Source of the DNA: Terribacillus saccharophilus
Lineage (GTDB): Bacteria; Bacillota; Bacilli; Bacillales; Amphibacillaceae
Length of the DNA: 64,000 bases
Assembly (NCBI RefSeq): GCF_002272745.1
Contig: NZ_NPBD01000002.1
Span: 558,001 to 622,000 of the forward strand
Direction: 5' to 3'
Made by a program: the position numbers and the translations under genes. The notes beneath the pieces are model-generated. The model had not been told where the DNA came from and made no database searches. It was given only the letters and a program-made list of their open reading frames with translations. Positions 46,201 to 54,296 of this stretch are shown in pieces (the first letter of the stretch is position 1; every line of letters starts with the position of its first letter).

Positions 46201-46246
46201 GATATTCTACTCTTAAATTACTAATAGCTGTTGCTTGTAGACTCAT
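43235..46246 (-). CDS. alpha-L-rhamnosidase, GH78 family
   Basis: A 1003-residue GH78 enzyme. N-terminal beta domains (FSWNMTATGVGQKQTAYQLLVA, then a Bac_rhamnosid_N-type region with AELLTPGWMNYDKTLHYFTYDV) are followed by the (alpha/alpha)6 catalytic domain, whose signature WVPTDCPQRDERLGWTGD at about residues 530-548 contains the general-acid residues, and a C-terminal beta domain (ITVVQAEYNSVYGVIKSGW). It removes terminal L-rhamnose from glycosides. There is no signal peptide, so it works inside the cell on imported rhamnosides, fitting the two permease genes directly upstream. Confidence 0.94.
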   Translation of the reverse strand: MSLQATAISNLRVEYRIKPMGIDAEKPRFSWNMTATGVGQKQTAYQLLVALSPDSLTPQAADCWDSGKVPSGISVAVPYAGKVLLPSTKYYWKVLVWDREENLIESEASFFETGLFSEDSMDNWSGAKWIAMEGKKDKKASAVMFRSEVKLSKKVKKARLYVTALGAYTFFVNGNKAGYLREDGTVAEELLTPGWMNYDKTLHYFTYDVTKHLAIGENVLAAQIGNGWYNSRIGEGSTYYKESGNDLGLLVKLEVTYEDNSTENIISDTNGQWKATDQGPIRENDIYDGEVYDATMEPDGWLDKQFDDAAWFTVKEHSYRASFPSAKLQAYPAKPAQILEELEQHPESIIVYQGILPDYEGKYGRGKIKVVKEYQPSDLSSGFTLKSGETAIIDLGQNMVGVPNYAVKGEAGTQIQIRFGEITNDDSKGADGPEGSVYFENLRTAKQTSLYTLKGDEKGEMHQDSMTFYGFRFAEIKVLTSDSSVQVLQFTGKVASSSIDETGKLLTSSKAVNQLYQNVIWGHRGNYFWVPTDCPQRDERLGWTGDTQVFANTALYNAESVLFLEIYMDTLVDSQELYGFDQASFTSVAPGGKWANLNSFARTGKGPKGQAGWAEVGIIIPWTLWQMTGDDSSITKHYASMVRYMDWLYSLSGESYRGAAGIGDWLAFQGSGNQIVSDIYYAYAADLMSSMAKHIGKVDDAKKYNELFQNIKTSFNKHYVANDNQNNLVIKSSLTENPEDIFEEGIDVYKATKEDNSQFALLWILKLGLYETEDQKTKLMKLLKDNIKNDVAYKAEHPDSTRVNYAENTLSVGFLGVHVIAPVLSDIGSSDLAYALLLQDQMPSWLYSVKNGATTIWERWNSYSKEDGFGYVGMNSFNHYAYGAIAEWMYKYMAGISYDPEKPGFKHILLQPTFDEQKRITVVQAEYNSVYGVIKSGWRIDGDSIYYKVTIPANTTATLYLQTGKDTGKDVAEINAGVSYIGKQEEKTVYEMDSGSYEFKVKL

Positions 46247-46270
46247 AAAAGAATCCTCCCTTTAGAATGA

Positions 46271-47170
46271 TTACTTAATTGATCCAGCTGTCATGCCCGC
46301 AACTATTCGTCTATTAAAGAAAATAAACATGATAAGCGGAGGCAATGAAATGATAAGAATATTGGCAAACAACAAATTCCACTGAGTGCTGTACAAACTC
46401 ATAAAGTTATATAGCGTAAGCTGCAAGGTAGCATTATCTGCTCCTGGGAAAAAGTACAACGGGTTAACAAAATCGTTATAAACCCCTACGGCCGTAAGTA
46501 CAATGACCGTTGCCGACACTGGTTTTAACAGCGGCAGAATGATTGAGAAAAACAGCCTCAGCTTTCCGCATCCATCTATAAGAGCCGCTTCATCCAGCTG
46601 TTTCGGGATGGTTGCCATAAAACTGCGATAAAGCATAACGGTGAATGGCAGATGCAGTGCGACTTCAACCAGAATGATGCCTGGCATCGTCTTGAAAAGA
46701 CCGATACTTTCCAACACCCAAATGGTTGGTACAACAGCAGGCGGTATAATAAGACCTACCAAAATCAAAAAATTGATGACTGGGGTGCTTTTTGTACGTT
46801 TTCGGTGTAGCACGTAACCTGCCATTGCACCGAAAAATATGAGCAATATGATTGAAGCGATTGTAATGACGGCACTATTGAAAAAGGCCCGCAGAATCAT
46901 CCCGTTTTCTGCTGCAAAGACCAGTTGAATATTCTCTATCAGCTGAAACGTACTTGGCCATGACATATTAAGCAAAGAGGATTCCTTTGCATCTTTGGCA
47001 GCATTTACAAATATGAAATACAATGGTATGCCAAATAATACAATTGTTACAGCCACCGCAAATATCTCTGTGATCAACCGCCCTGCCGTTCTATTTCTTT
47101 TCTGTTTTGGTCTTTTACGTGCATACATTTTTTCTTTCGGCATAGGTGAAGGCGCTATCATTTTTTCCAT
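46271..47170 (-). CDS. CUT1 ABC transporter permease (MalG/LplC-like)
   Basis: A 299-residue permease with six membrane segments. The EAA loop LDEAALIDGCGKLRLFFSIILPLLKP (about 208-233) contacts the ATPase. The charged head is followed by a first helix ITEIFAVAVTIVLFGIPLYFIFVNA. With its partner permease and binding protein it should import an oligosaccharide, probably rhamnose-containing, judged by the rhamnosidase next door. Overlaps the upstream permease by one base. Confidence 0.9.
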   Translation of the reverse strand: MEKMIAPSPMPKEKMYARKRPKQKRNRTAGRLITEIFAVAVTIVLFGIPLYFIFVNAAKDAKESSLLNMSWPSTFQLIENIQLVFAAENGMILRAFFNSAVITIASIILLIFFGAMAGYVLHRKRTKSTPVINFLILVGLIIPPAVVPTIWVLESIGLFKTMPGIILVEVALHLPFTVMLYRSFMATIPKQLDEAALIDGCGKLRLFFSIILPLLKPVSATVIVLTAVGVYNDFVNPLYFFPGADNATLQLTLYNFMSLYSTQWNLLFANILIISLPPLIMFIFFNRRIVAGMTAGSIK

Positions 47171-48042
47171 TATAAATCCACCTCTTTTCGGTTTAAATAG
47201 AGATACAACGGAAATGCCAGCGCAGCTACCACTATGAACAAGATAACATTACCTGCTGTGGAGATTCCGTAGAATCCTGCTTGATATTGCTTATAAATGA
47301 TAGAAGCAATGATATCTGTACTGAAGCCCGGACCTCCCTTTGTCATCGCCCATATCAAATCAAACGTACGAAGACCGCCAATAAAAGATAAAATAATCAC
47401 GGTATTCATAGCTGGACGGCTGAGCGGAAGCGTGATATTACGAAAACGATGCCATGCATTCCCTCCATCAATCGAGAGCGCTTCGTGATACTCCTGCGGA
47501 ATGGACATGATACCGGCGATAAAGATCACCGTTGCGATGCCGACTCCTTTCCACACATCAACTAAAGCAACTGAAAGTAGTGCAATCTTTGTATCGCCAA
47601 GCCAATCAGGACCTACAAAACCAATGAAAGAAAGTGCGGTATTAATCATCCCCTGCGATGGATGCATCAGTGTGGAAAATGCAATACCAACTGCTATGGT
47701 ACTAAGAAGTGCCGGAAAAAAGACCATAGAGCGGATGAAGCCTACCGATCGAAGACGCATACTTAGGAATACTCCGAGCAGCAAACCTAAAATGACCTTC
47801 AAGCCACTCGTAACGATGGCATAGATGATTGTATTTCGAAATCCGATGTTCATGGAAGGCTCAGACAAAAATACCTTGAAATTTTCAAGTCCGATGAACT
47901 TCCAATCAGTCAATGTCCACCATGTCATACTAAAGAAAAAGGATAATATAGTCGGCAGGATAAAAAAGATAAGATAAATAGCACCTGCCGGCAGTAAAAA
48001 GAAGTACGTGTAAGGATTCGATTTGATATTTCGCACGAGCAA
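47170..48042 (-). CDS. CUT1 ABC transporter permease (MalF/LplB-like)
   Basis: A 290-residue permease with six membrane segments and the EAA loop IPQEYHEALSIDGGNAWHRFRNITLPLSRP (about 190-219). It pairs with the downstream permease. No ATPase gene is present in this cluster, as is usual for CUT1 systems in Bacillus, where one shared ATPase (MsmX type) energises several importers. Confidence 0.9.
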   Translation of the reverse strand: MLVRNIKSNPYTYFFLLPAGAIYLIFFILPTILSFFFSMTWWTLTDWKFIGLENFKVFLSEPSMNIGFRNTIIYAIVTSGLKVILGLLLGVFLSMRLRSVGFIRSMVFFPALLSTIAVGIAFSTLMHPSQGMINTALSFIGFVGPDWLGDTKIALLSVALVDVWKGVGIATVIFIAGIMSIPQEYHEALSIDGGNAWHRFRNITLPLSRPAMNTVIILSFIGGLRTFDLIWAMTKGGPGFSTDIIASIIYKQYQAGFYGISTAGNVILFIVVAALAFPLYLYLNRKEVDL

Positions 48043-48060
48043 GTCTCTCCTTCTTTTTTA

Positions 48061-48090
48061 AGGGCCCCTGTGTGAAACGAGGAACCCTTG
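48061..48090 (-). other. intercistronic stem-loop after the binding-protein gene
   Basis: On the minus strand AAGGGTTCCT can pair with AGGGGCCCTT around a ten-base loop, without a U tract. Stem-loops at this spot commonly protect the binding-protein part of a transporter mRNA and reduce the level of the permease part. Confidence 0.5.
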
Positions 48091-48100
48091 CTATTTATGC

Positions 48101-49405
48101 CTACCATCCTTCCAAACCAAGTTGTTTTGCCTGTTTCTCTACATCCTGATCGTAGAGCTTCGCACCTTCTTCTGCTGTTTTTCCACCGCTTCCTACTTCT
48201 GTTGTAATCTGCTCAAGATTTGGTCCTTTAAGCGGGCTAAGAAACTCTAGAGCTGGAGCTGTGTTACCTTCTTCAAAATACGGAAGCATATCTTTTACAG
48301 CTTGCGGCACATCTTCCGGAAGATCTACTCCTTCAACTGCCAATGGTCCGTCCAGCGTAGTTGCATCGACAAATCTCTTCACTCCTTCATCAGAAAGAAA
48401 AGCTTCTGCCCATTTTTTCGCTGTCTCTACTTTTTCTCCATTTTTATTTAAATAGAAAGCATGTGGCATCCAAGCGGTAAATCCATTTTTATCCGGACTA
48501 TCACCTGGCTGTGGAAATACACCAATATCATTTAACTGATCTGGATAATTTGTCTCCAGAAGCGGCAAAACCTGTGACAGCATTGGATAATGAACACCAG
48601 TACCTTCAGCTAGCATTTTAGTTCCTGTATCATAGGTAGTTGCTAGAAAATCGTCGTTCATATATCCTTTGTCATAGACTTCCTGTAATTTTTCAAAGCT
48701 GCGAAGAGCACCAGGAGTCGTGGCCAATTTCGCTTTGTTGGCAGTATACTCTTCTGGGAATGTCGGATCCTCTGCCAGCACATTGTAATTATCACCTAAT
48801 ACAATCAGCTGACTGGTCCACGTTTCTTTGTAAGAGCCAATTACAGCCGTTTTACCTGCAGCTTTTATTTTTTCATTATTTGCCATGAGATCATCCCAAG
48901 TTTTCGGTATCTCTAAGCCAAGCTCTTCGTACACTTTTTTATTATAAAACCAGGCACCTACCATGACCGAAGTAGCTGGAATACCGTAAATTGCGCCGCT
49001 ATCATCAGAAACAGTTTCTTTAAACGTATCCAGTACTTTATCCATATACGGTTCCTTGCTTAAATCGACGAAGTTTTGTGCTGGATTTAATGCTTGCAGC
49101 AAAGAGCCTGAGTTGTAGAATGCAATATCAGCCATATCACCCGTGGCTAGACGTGTTTTCATGATATTATCGCCTTCAGTCCCGCCAGGTCTTGTTTCGA
49201 ACACTGTTTTGATTCCATGCTCTTCTTCTATATAATCTGTTACTGCCTCAATTGCATTTCTTGATGAATCATTTGAAATAAGGACGGTTACTGTATCCTC
49301 TTCCTCTGAAGCTGATGAAGAATTTGCACCTCCGCATCCAGCTAATAAGCCAACAAGGAGCACTGTTACGCAAAACAAGGAAAGAAACTTCTTAAACTTG
49401 TTCAT
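48101..49405 (-). CDS. sugar-binding lipoprotein of the CUT1 ABC importer
   Basis: A 434-residue extracellular solute-binding protein (family 1). The signal peptide KKFLSLFCVTVLLVGLLAGCGG has a lipobox LAGC, so the mature protein is anchored by a lipidated Cys. The rest shows the usual pattern: TVLISNDSSRNAIEAV, GDMADIAFYNSGSLLQ, IYGIPATSVMVGAWFYNKKVYEELGLEIPKTWDD. The ATG at 49405 is selected by GGAGGG seven bases upstream. A perfect cre lies 44 bases before it. The ligand is probably a rhamnosyl oligosaccharide, by context only. Confidence 0.91.
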   Translation of the reverse strand: MNKFKKFLSLFCVTVLLVGLLAGCGGANSSSASEEEDTVTVLISNDSSRNAIEAVTDYIEEEHGIKTVFETRPGGTEGDNIMKTRLATGDMADIAFYNSGSLLQALNPAQNFVDLSKEPYMDKVLDTFKETVSDDSGAIYGIPATSVMVGAWFYNKKVYEELGLEIPKTWDDLMANNEKIKAAGKTAVIGSYKETWTSQLIVLGDNYNVLAEDPTFPEEYTANKAKLATTPGALRSFEKLQEVYDKGYMNDDFLATTYDTGTKMLAEGTGVHYPMLSQVLPLLETNYPDQLNDIGVFPQPGDSPDKNGFTAWMPHAFYLNKNGEKVETAKKWAEAFLSDEGVKRFVDATTLDGPLAVEGVDLPEDVPQAVKDMLPYFEEGNTAPALEFLSPLKGPNLEQITTEVGSGGKTAEEGAKLYDQDVEKQAKQLGLEGW

Positions 49406-49448
49406 TTTATCCCTCCATTGCATGTAATGAATTTCTTTACACCTCAAT

Positions 49449-49462
49449 TGTAAACGCTTACA
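49449..49462. promoter_or_regulatory. perfect palindromic cre site at the importer operon
   Basis: TGTAAACGCTTACA is a full match to the cre consensus and nearly palindromic. It overlaps a likely -10 (TACAAT on the minus strand), so CcpA binding would block transcription of the importer and rhamnosidase genes. Confidence 0.85.
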
Positions 49463-49520
49463 ATTTAAAATTTAAGTCCGGATTATTTAGGTTGATGTCC
49501 GTTTTTTTCACGTACTGCTA

Positions 49521-50987
49521 TTACTTCTTCACTCTGTACAAACCAGGACTCACTCCAGTATGTTTTTTAAATACTTCAGTAAAATGACGATAGCTATGAT
49601 AGCCCACTTGTTCACTGACTTCCTTCACTTTCCCTCCGTTAAGCAGTAATTTCTTCGCTTTTTCAATCCGGATATTGGTCAAGTATTTAATATAGGTGGT
49701 GCCAGTTGTTTCCTTAAACAGCATGCTAAAGTACGTGGCACTCATCCCTGCTCGCGCTGCAACATCCTGCAGTGTGATATCTTTATGATAGTAATTTTCG
49801 ATAAACACTTCAGCCCGCTCTACCGCCCCTTGGCTTTCCTTATTCTTAGCTTGCTGAATGCCATTTAAAAAGCTGATCATCTTAAATAACAGCCAATTCT
49901 CCATTGCTTCACTTGTGTTCAATGTTCTAATTTCTTGATGAAAATCATAATCGTCTCCAGGATCTTGAGCCCCATGTTCTTTAGCAACTTCCAATCCTAG
50001 ATAAACCATACGAGCAATTTCTCTTTCCATTAATTCAAGCTGCCGTGTTTGACGGAGTTCCTTCATCCAACTCATTACATGTTCTTTCAAATTCGCTTCA
50101 TCGGTTGTCCGCATACTAGCAAAAATAGCCTTTTCAATGCTTGATACGTCTTGCGGAGCAGTATTATACGTCTCGATGTCTTCATAATGAAGGGCGGACA
50201 CTTCTAAGAACTTTGCATAACGACATGCTTTTCGTGCTTGTTGGTAGCTTTTAAATAAATCTCCCGGTTCCGTATAGGTTCGGCCTATTCCAACCTGACC
50301 CTTTACATTGGAGGTGACCAAGTCTTTACTATGCTGACTTGATAAAGCTGTAAGATGAAGAAGGACGAGAAAATACTCATTTCCAGAACGGATAGGGATA
50401 CTTTTGAGGTTTGGTTTCTCTTTCTGAATAAAGTCTTTAGAAGCAAGTGCAAGAACCGTGAAACCGTATACCTTTTTTGAATAACTCTGCATCACTTGCT
50501 CCCAGTTTTTCTCTCCTTCTTCATGGTGAAGCATCAGTTGAAGAAGGACTTGCTTTAATCGTTCCTGCTTATTTATTTCCCATTCAGTCTCTAGTGTTTT
50601 TATTCGTTTAATTTCATTCGCTTTTTTGATTGTTCGCGCCAAAACATCTTCTACCTTTGACAGTGTTACCGGTTTTTCAAGATAATCAACGACTCCCAGC
50701 TTAATCGCCTTCTTTAAATATGCTGTATCGTTAAATCCGCTAAATACAATACATAATGTGGTTGACTCTAATTCTAGTATCCGTTCAATAAGAGCTAGAC
50801 CGTCTAAACCGGGCATTCGAATGTCCGTAAGAATTATATCTGGCTTGTTTGCTTCAAAGTAGTCAAGTGCCTCTAACCCATTTTGAGCGGTACCAATCAG
50901 TTCAATTCCAAATTTCTCCCAGCAGACCATTGTTTGGAGCCCTTGTATAACAATGAATTCATCATCAAAAAGAGCCGCTCGCATCAT
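49521..50987 (-). CDS. AraC-type response regulator (YesN-like)
   Basis: A 488-residue regulator: receiver domain (residues 1-120) with phospho-acceptor Asp55 in TDIRMPGLDG and Lys in YLEKPVTL, a middle region, and a C-terminal AraC helix-turn-helix pair (about 385-485; ITLQDVAARAGMSATYFSMLFKETTG, then VKEVSEQVGYHSYRHFTEVFKKHTG). Its ATG overlaps the stop of the kinase gene (TAATG). It most likely activates the importer/rhamnosidase operon, whose cre-controlled promoter lies just downstream. Confidence 0.93.
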   Translation of the reverse strand: MMRAALFDDEFIVIQGLQTMVCWEKFGIELIGTAQNGLEALDYFEANKPDIILTDIRMPGLDGLALIERILELESTTLCIVFSGFNDTAYLKKAIKLGVVDYLEKPVTLSKVEDVLARTIKKANEIKRIKTLETEWEINKQERLKQVLLQLMLHHEEGEKNWEQVMQSYSKKVYGFTVLALASKDFIQKEKPNLKSIPIRSGNEYFLVLLHLTALSSQHSKDLVTSNVKGQVGIGRTYTEPGDLFKSYQQARKACRYAKFLEVSALHYEDIETYNTAPQDVSSIEKAIFASMRTTDEANLKEHVMSWMKELRQTRQLELMEREIARMVYLGLEVAKEHGAQDPGDDYDFHQEIRTLNTSEAMENWLLFKMISFLNGIQQAKNKESQGAVERAEVFIENYYHKDITLQDVAARAGMSATYFSMLFKETTGTTYIKYLTNIRIEKAKKLLLNGGKVKEVSEQVGYHSYRHFTEVFKKHTGVSPGLYRVKK

Positions 50988-52750
50988 TACGAATCACCCC
51001 TCATTTTTATTGGAAAATGAAGCTCTACAGTAGTACCACAATCCTTTTCGGTCGAAATGGAAAATGCAGAGGAAGGATAATATAATTCCATTCGCTGTTG
51101 CACATTTTTCAGTCCGAAACCCTTTGTCGTATTGGACATATCCTCTATTCCAACCCCATTGTCCTCAATGATAAAAATTATTCTTTCGTCTTCGATCTTT
51201 CCGGTTAAGCGCACAAGTCCTGGATCCATTTTTGGCTCTAACCCATGATAGATTGCATTTTCTACTAACGGCTGCAGCAATAACTTTAATATCTCCATAT
51301 CATGTAATGCCTCGTCAACATGTTCTTCGTATGAAATCCGCTCAGGGAATCGAAGCTGCTGGATTGTTATGTAATGACGTATATGAGCTAATTCATCAGC
51401 TACCGTAATCATCTCTTTCCCCTTGCTCAAGCTAAGCTTAAAAGTCTCCGAAAGAGCATTCGTCATCTTGGCAATATCTTCATTTTTATTTAAGATGGCC
51501 ATCCAATAAATAGAATCAAGTGTATTGTACAAAAAGTGCGGCTTTATTTGGGCTTGCAGCAGGCTAAGCTCCGCTTCTTTCGTCTCTAATTTTGAACGTA
51601 TCAGTAAATGATTCAGCTCAATGTTTTCGGATGCCACTTGCTTAAATGTATTGCTTATCAAACTTATATCATCAGAAGGTATTTCTGCTTTGCTTTCTTT
51701 TGACGTTTTCATCCATTCCACTACCAACTTTTTCAGCTGTGTCAAAGGATGCGTAATTCTGCTAGAAGCAATAAAGGAAAGAATAAGCGCAAAGACTGCC
51801 ATCAGTCCAACGATTACCCCTGTTACATTCCGTATATAATAGGTTTCATTTAGTAATACGTCCTTTTTAATAATATGAACAAAATCCCAACCTGTCGTTT
51901 CATTCTGATAGCTGCTAATTAAATAATCTTCTGCTGGTAAGTTCTCTCTCTGAAGAAGCGGTAGCATACTTTTCTCTTCCGGATCGGCAATTGGCACAGT
52001 ATAAACCATCCGATTTGATGTTTCTGCTTGATCCAGAATGGCAGATTCATTATTTGGGCTCTCATCTATAACTCTTGAGAAAATAGATTTATGAATATTC
52101 ACAACCAGTACACCAAGAATTTGCTGTTCAAACACATTATCCGAATCACGGAGCAGCTTTACAGATGAGAACGTATTCGAGGATGGATCATCCAGCAAAA
52201 TATTCCGGCTGAAAAACAATACTTTTCCTTGCCCTGCTTCTGTTTGTCTGTACCAATCCTGCGTACCGATTTCATGAACTGCTCCTCCACTTGTATCGTA
52301 CTTTCCCATACTGGTGCTGTTGCCATAACAAAATGCTCGAAAATGCTTATCGAATAAACACACAGAATCAATGTCCTGCGTATCAATAAAATAGCTGTAC
52401 AATAAATGCTCCATCCTTTTCTCCATATTCTTTTCTATCTCCTGAGAGGAATCGGAAGTTATTTCTGCGCTCTTCTTTAATTCGGCTTGCATATCACTAT
52501 TCCAAGCGATTAATCGCTGCATATTGATGACATTTTTCAGCAGCACATCAGCGCGTTCGCTGGATGCTTTTACTTGAATCTGCATCGTGTTAATTTGATG
52601 CTGCATTAATGTTGTTTTTGCAATGTAGTAGGATGTTATACCAAGAACAGCTAAGGGGATGATTGAAATAATCGTTATTGCAACAAAATACCGATGACGC
52701 ATTTTCCTGAATCTTAAATACGAAATAATTGCTCTTCTGACCTTCTTCAT
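50987..52750 (-). CDS. membrane sensor histidine kinase (YesM-like)
   Basis: A 587-residue kinase with TM helices at about 21-43 and 306-329 enclosing a large extracellular sensor domain, then HAMP, a His_kinase box with His405 in QIKPHFLYNTLDS, and a HATPase domain (N box LVENAIYHGL about 495-504, G1 EDNGVGIED about 529-537). This LytS/YesM class usually senses sugars or glycans in Firmicutes. Partner of the AraC-type regulator next to it. A cre-like site lies about 30 bases upstream. Confidence 0.93.
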   Translation of the reverse strand: MKKVRRAIISYLRFRKMRHRYFVAITIISIIPLAVLGITSYYIAKTTLMQHQINTMQIQVKASSERADVLLKNVINMQRLIAWNSDMQAELKKSAEITSDSSQEIEKNMEKRMEHLLYSYFIDTQDIDSVCLFDKHFRAFCYGNSTSMGKYDTSGGAVHEIGTQDWYRQTEAGQGKVLFFSRNILLDDPSSNTFSSVKLLRDSDNVFEQQILGVLVVNIHKSIFSRVIDESPNNESAILDQAETSNRMVYTVPIADPEEKSMLPLLQRENLPAEDYLISSYQNETTGWDFVHIIKKDVLLNETYYIRNVTGVIVGLMAVFALILSFIASSRITHPLTQLKKLVVEWMKTSKESKAEIPSDDISLISNTFKQVASENIELNHLLIRSKLETKEAELSLLQAQIKPHFLYNTLDSIYWMAILNKNEDIAKMTNALSETFKLSLSKGKEMITVADELAHIRHYITIQQLRFPERISYEEHVDEALHDMEILKLLLQPLVENAIYHGLEPKMDPGLVRLTGKIEDERIIFIIEDNGVGIEDMSNTTKGFGLKNVQQRMELYYPSSAFSISTEKDCGTTVELHFPIKMRGDS

Positions 52751-52777
52751 CCAATCCCTCCTTTCGTCCGACTTATA

Positions 52778-52791
52778 ATAAAGCGCTTACA
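52778..52791 (-). promoter_or_regulatory. cre-like site upstream of the YesM-like kinase gene
   Basis: On the minus strand TGTAAGCGCTTTAT has the full left half and core of a cre (TGTAAGCGCTT) but not the final CA. It lies 28-41 bases before the start codon. Confidence 0.5.
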
Positions 52792-52818
52792 TTATAACGT
52801 AAATCATATGCATACAAT

Positions 52819-53070
52819 CTAAGATGTATGTTTTACGGGATAGTGTTGTATTATTTTTTCACAGCCTTCCGCAGTACCAAGATCTGCCTGTGCATGATGT
52901 AACACGGCATTAGAATAGTGTTCCTTTATTTCACGGATGGTTTGGTCAATTTTCTGCCATTAATAATAACCTCTGCTCCTTTTGCAGCGAGTGATAATGG
53001 TAATTGCTTTTCCAATCCCCGACGCAGAGCCAGTAATCAGCGCTTTTTTACCTTTTAATCCTAAATCCAT
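52819..53070 (-). pseudogene. SDR oxidoreductase pseudogene, twice frameshifted and truncated
   Basis: It begins with a good AAAGGAGG site and ATG at 53070: MDLGLKGKKALITGSASGIGKAI, a classical SDR cofactor motif. One frameshift then leads to LSLAAKGAEVIINGR, a second to DQTIREIKEHYSNAVLHHAQADLG and TAEGCEKIIQHYPVKH, after which the frame stops at 52819. About 85 of some 260 expected residues remain; the NNAG, Ser and Tyr-x-x-x-Lys active-site parts are absent. It fills most of the gap between the kinase gene and rhaS. Confidence 0.85.
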
Positions 53071-53165
53071 TTCTACCATCCTCCTTTTTATTAGTTCCAT
53101 GTTATACGCTTTAGTTTGATATGCAAGGAATATGGTATTCAACCGGGTTTAAACGAATAATGAAA

Positions 53166-53194
53166 CAAAAAAACCGAGGATTAAAAATCCCCGG
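53166..53194 (-). terminator. terminator of the rhaTPQS operon
   Basis: On the minus strand CCGGGGATT pairs with AATCCTCGG (one G-U type mismatch) and is followed by seven T, about 12 bases past the rhaS stop codon. Confidence 0.85.
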
Positions 53195-53205
53195 CCGGCG
53201 TTCCA

Positions 53206-54249
53206 TCAATATACATCCTTCCATTCATCGATATTGGTTTCATCGAATTTGAACGGATCTCCGAGCATAATCTGTGTACCTTCTCCGTCCTCGACCACTT
53301 CCACTTCACCAAGATCACGCAAATCTACTTTTTCTCCTAGTTCGCCAGTGATGTTGCCTTCACCCAGTTCAAAAGCAGCATAAGCGGCTCCTTTACCAAC
53401 ATCAATCGGGTTCCACAAGTACATCCAAGGGCTAACACCGCTTTCAATATAGGTCGCCATCTCACTTGGCAAGCCAAGACCTGTCAAAGCGATTTGGCCT
53501 TCCAAACCTTTATCTGTGAGCACTTTACCTGCTGCAGCAATACCAACAGTCGTAGGTGCAATGATTGCCTTCAAGTCAGGGTAAGATTTAAGCAATGCTT
53601 CCGTTTCTGATACACTCTTATCACGCAAATCGTCTCCGTAAGCTACTTTTACAAGTTCAATATCTTTATATTCATCTTTCTCGAGTTCCTTCTTCATCCA
53701 CTCGATCCATGTATTCTGGTTTGTAGCCTGGCTTGTTGCACTCAGAACTGCAATCTGGCCTTCGCCGCCGATCATTTCAGAAACTGCTTCGATCTGTACC
53801 CGGCCGATACGTTCTGGGTTAGCTTGGTTGACATGGATATCACGACTGGCAGCATTCACTGCTGAATCGACTGACAAAACTTTAATTCCCTGATCTTTTG
53901 CCTTCTTCAATGCTGGCTCCAAAGCATCAGGATCGTTACCAGCTACCGCGATAACATCCACTTTTTGCGTGATCAGCTGTTCGATTATCTGAATTTGTCC
54001 TTCTGCAGTTGGCTGATCTGGTGAGCGCAGAATTACTTCTCCGCCCAGTTCCTTGATCGTACTTTCAAAACCATCCAACATTTTCTCACCATACGGATTT
54101 CCTGTATTTTTAAATACGAAAGCATATTTCTTTGGTCCGTCATCTGACGCTTCACCAGATGCACCACTGGATTCCGGTGCTCCTTGGCTGCAGGCAGCCA
54201 GCAACAATACTAACAGCATCATAGCAATCCATTTGCTCCACTTTTTCAT
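53206..54249 (-). CDS. rhaS: RhaS, rhamnose-binding lipoprotein of the ABC importer
   Basis: A 347-residue periplasmic-binding type lipoprotein (lipobox LAAC, Cys20) of the peripla_BP_4 family. The pattern FVFKNTGNPYGEKMLDGF, PDQPTAEGQIQIIEQLITQKVDVIAV and ALTGLGLPSEMATYIESG followed by IMLGDPFKFDETNIDEW is that of RhaS binding proteins. It delivers L-rhamnose to RhaP/RhaQ. It is the last gene of rhaT-P-Q-S, whereas in Rhizobium the order starts with rhaS. Confidence 0.9.
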   Translation of the reverse strand: MKKWSKWIAMMLLVLLLAACSQGAPESSGASGEASDDGPKKYAFVFKNTGNPYGEKMLDGFESTIKELGGEVILRSPDQPTAEGQIQIIEQLITQKVDVIAVAGNDPDALEPALKKAKDQGIKVLSVDSAVNAASRDIHVNQANPERIGRVQIEAVSEMIGGEGQIAVLSATSQATNQNTWIEWMKKELEKDEYKDIELVKVAYGDDLRDKSVSETEALLKSYPDLKAIIAPTTVGIAAAGKVLTDKGLEGQIALTGLGLPSEMATYIESGVSPWMYLWNPIDVGKGAAYAAFELGEGNITGELGEKVDLRDLGEVEVVEDGEGTQIMLGDPFKFDETNIDEWKDVY

Positions 54250-54296
54250 CTCGGTCTCCCCTTATAATCTATTAGTATCAGCAAGCGCTGGAATAC

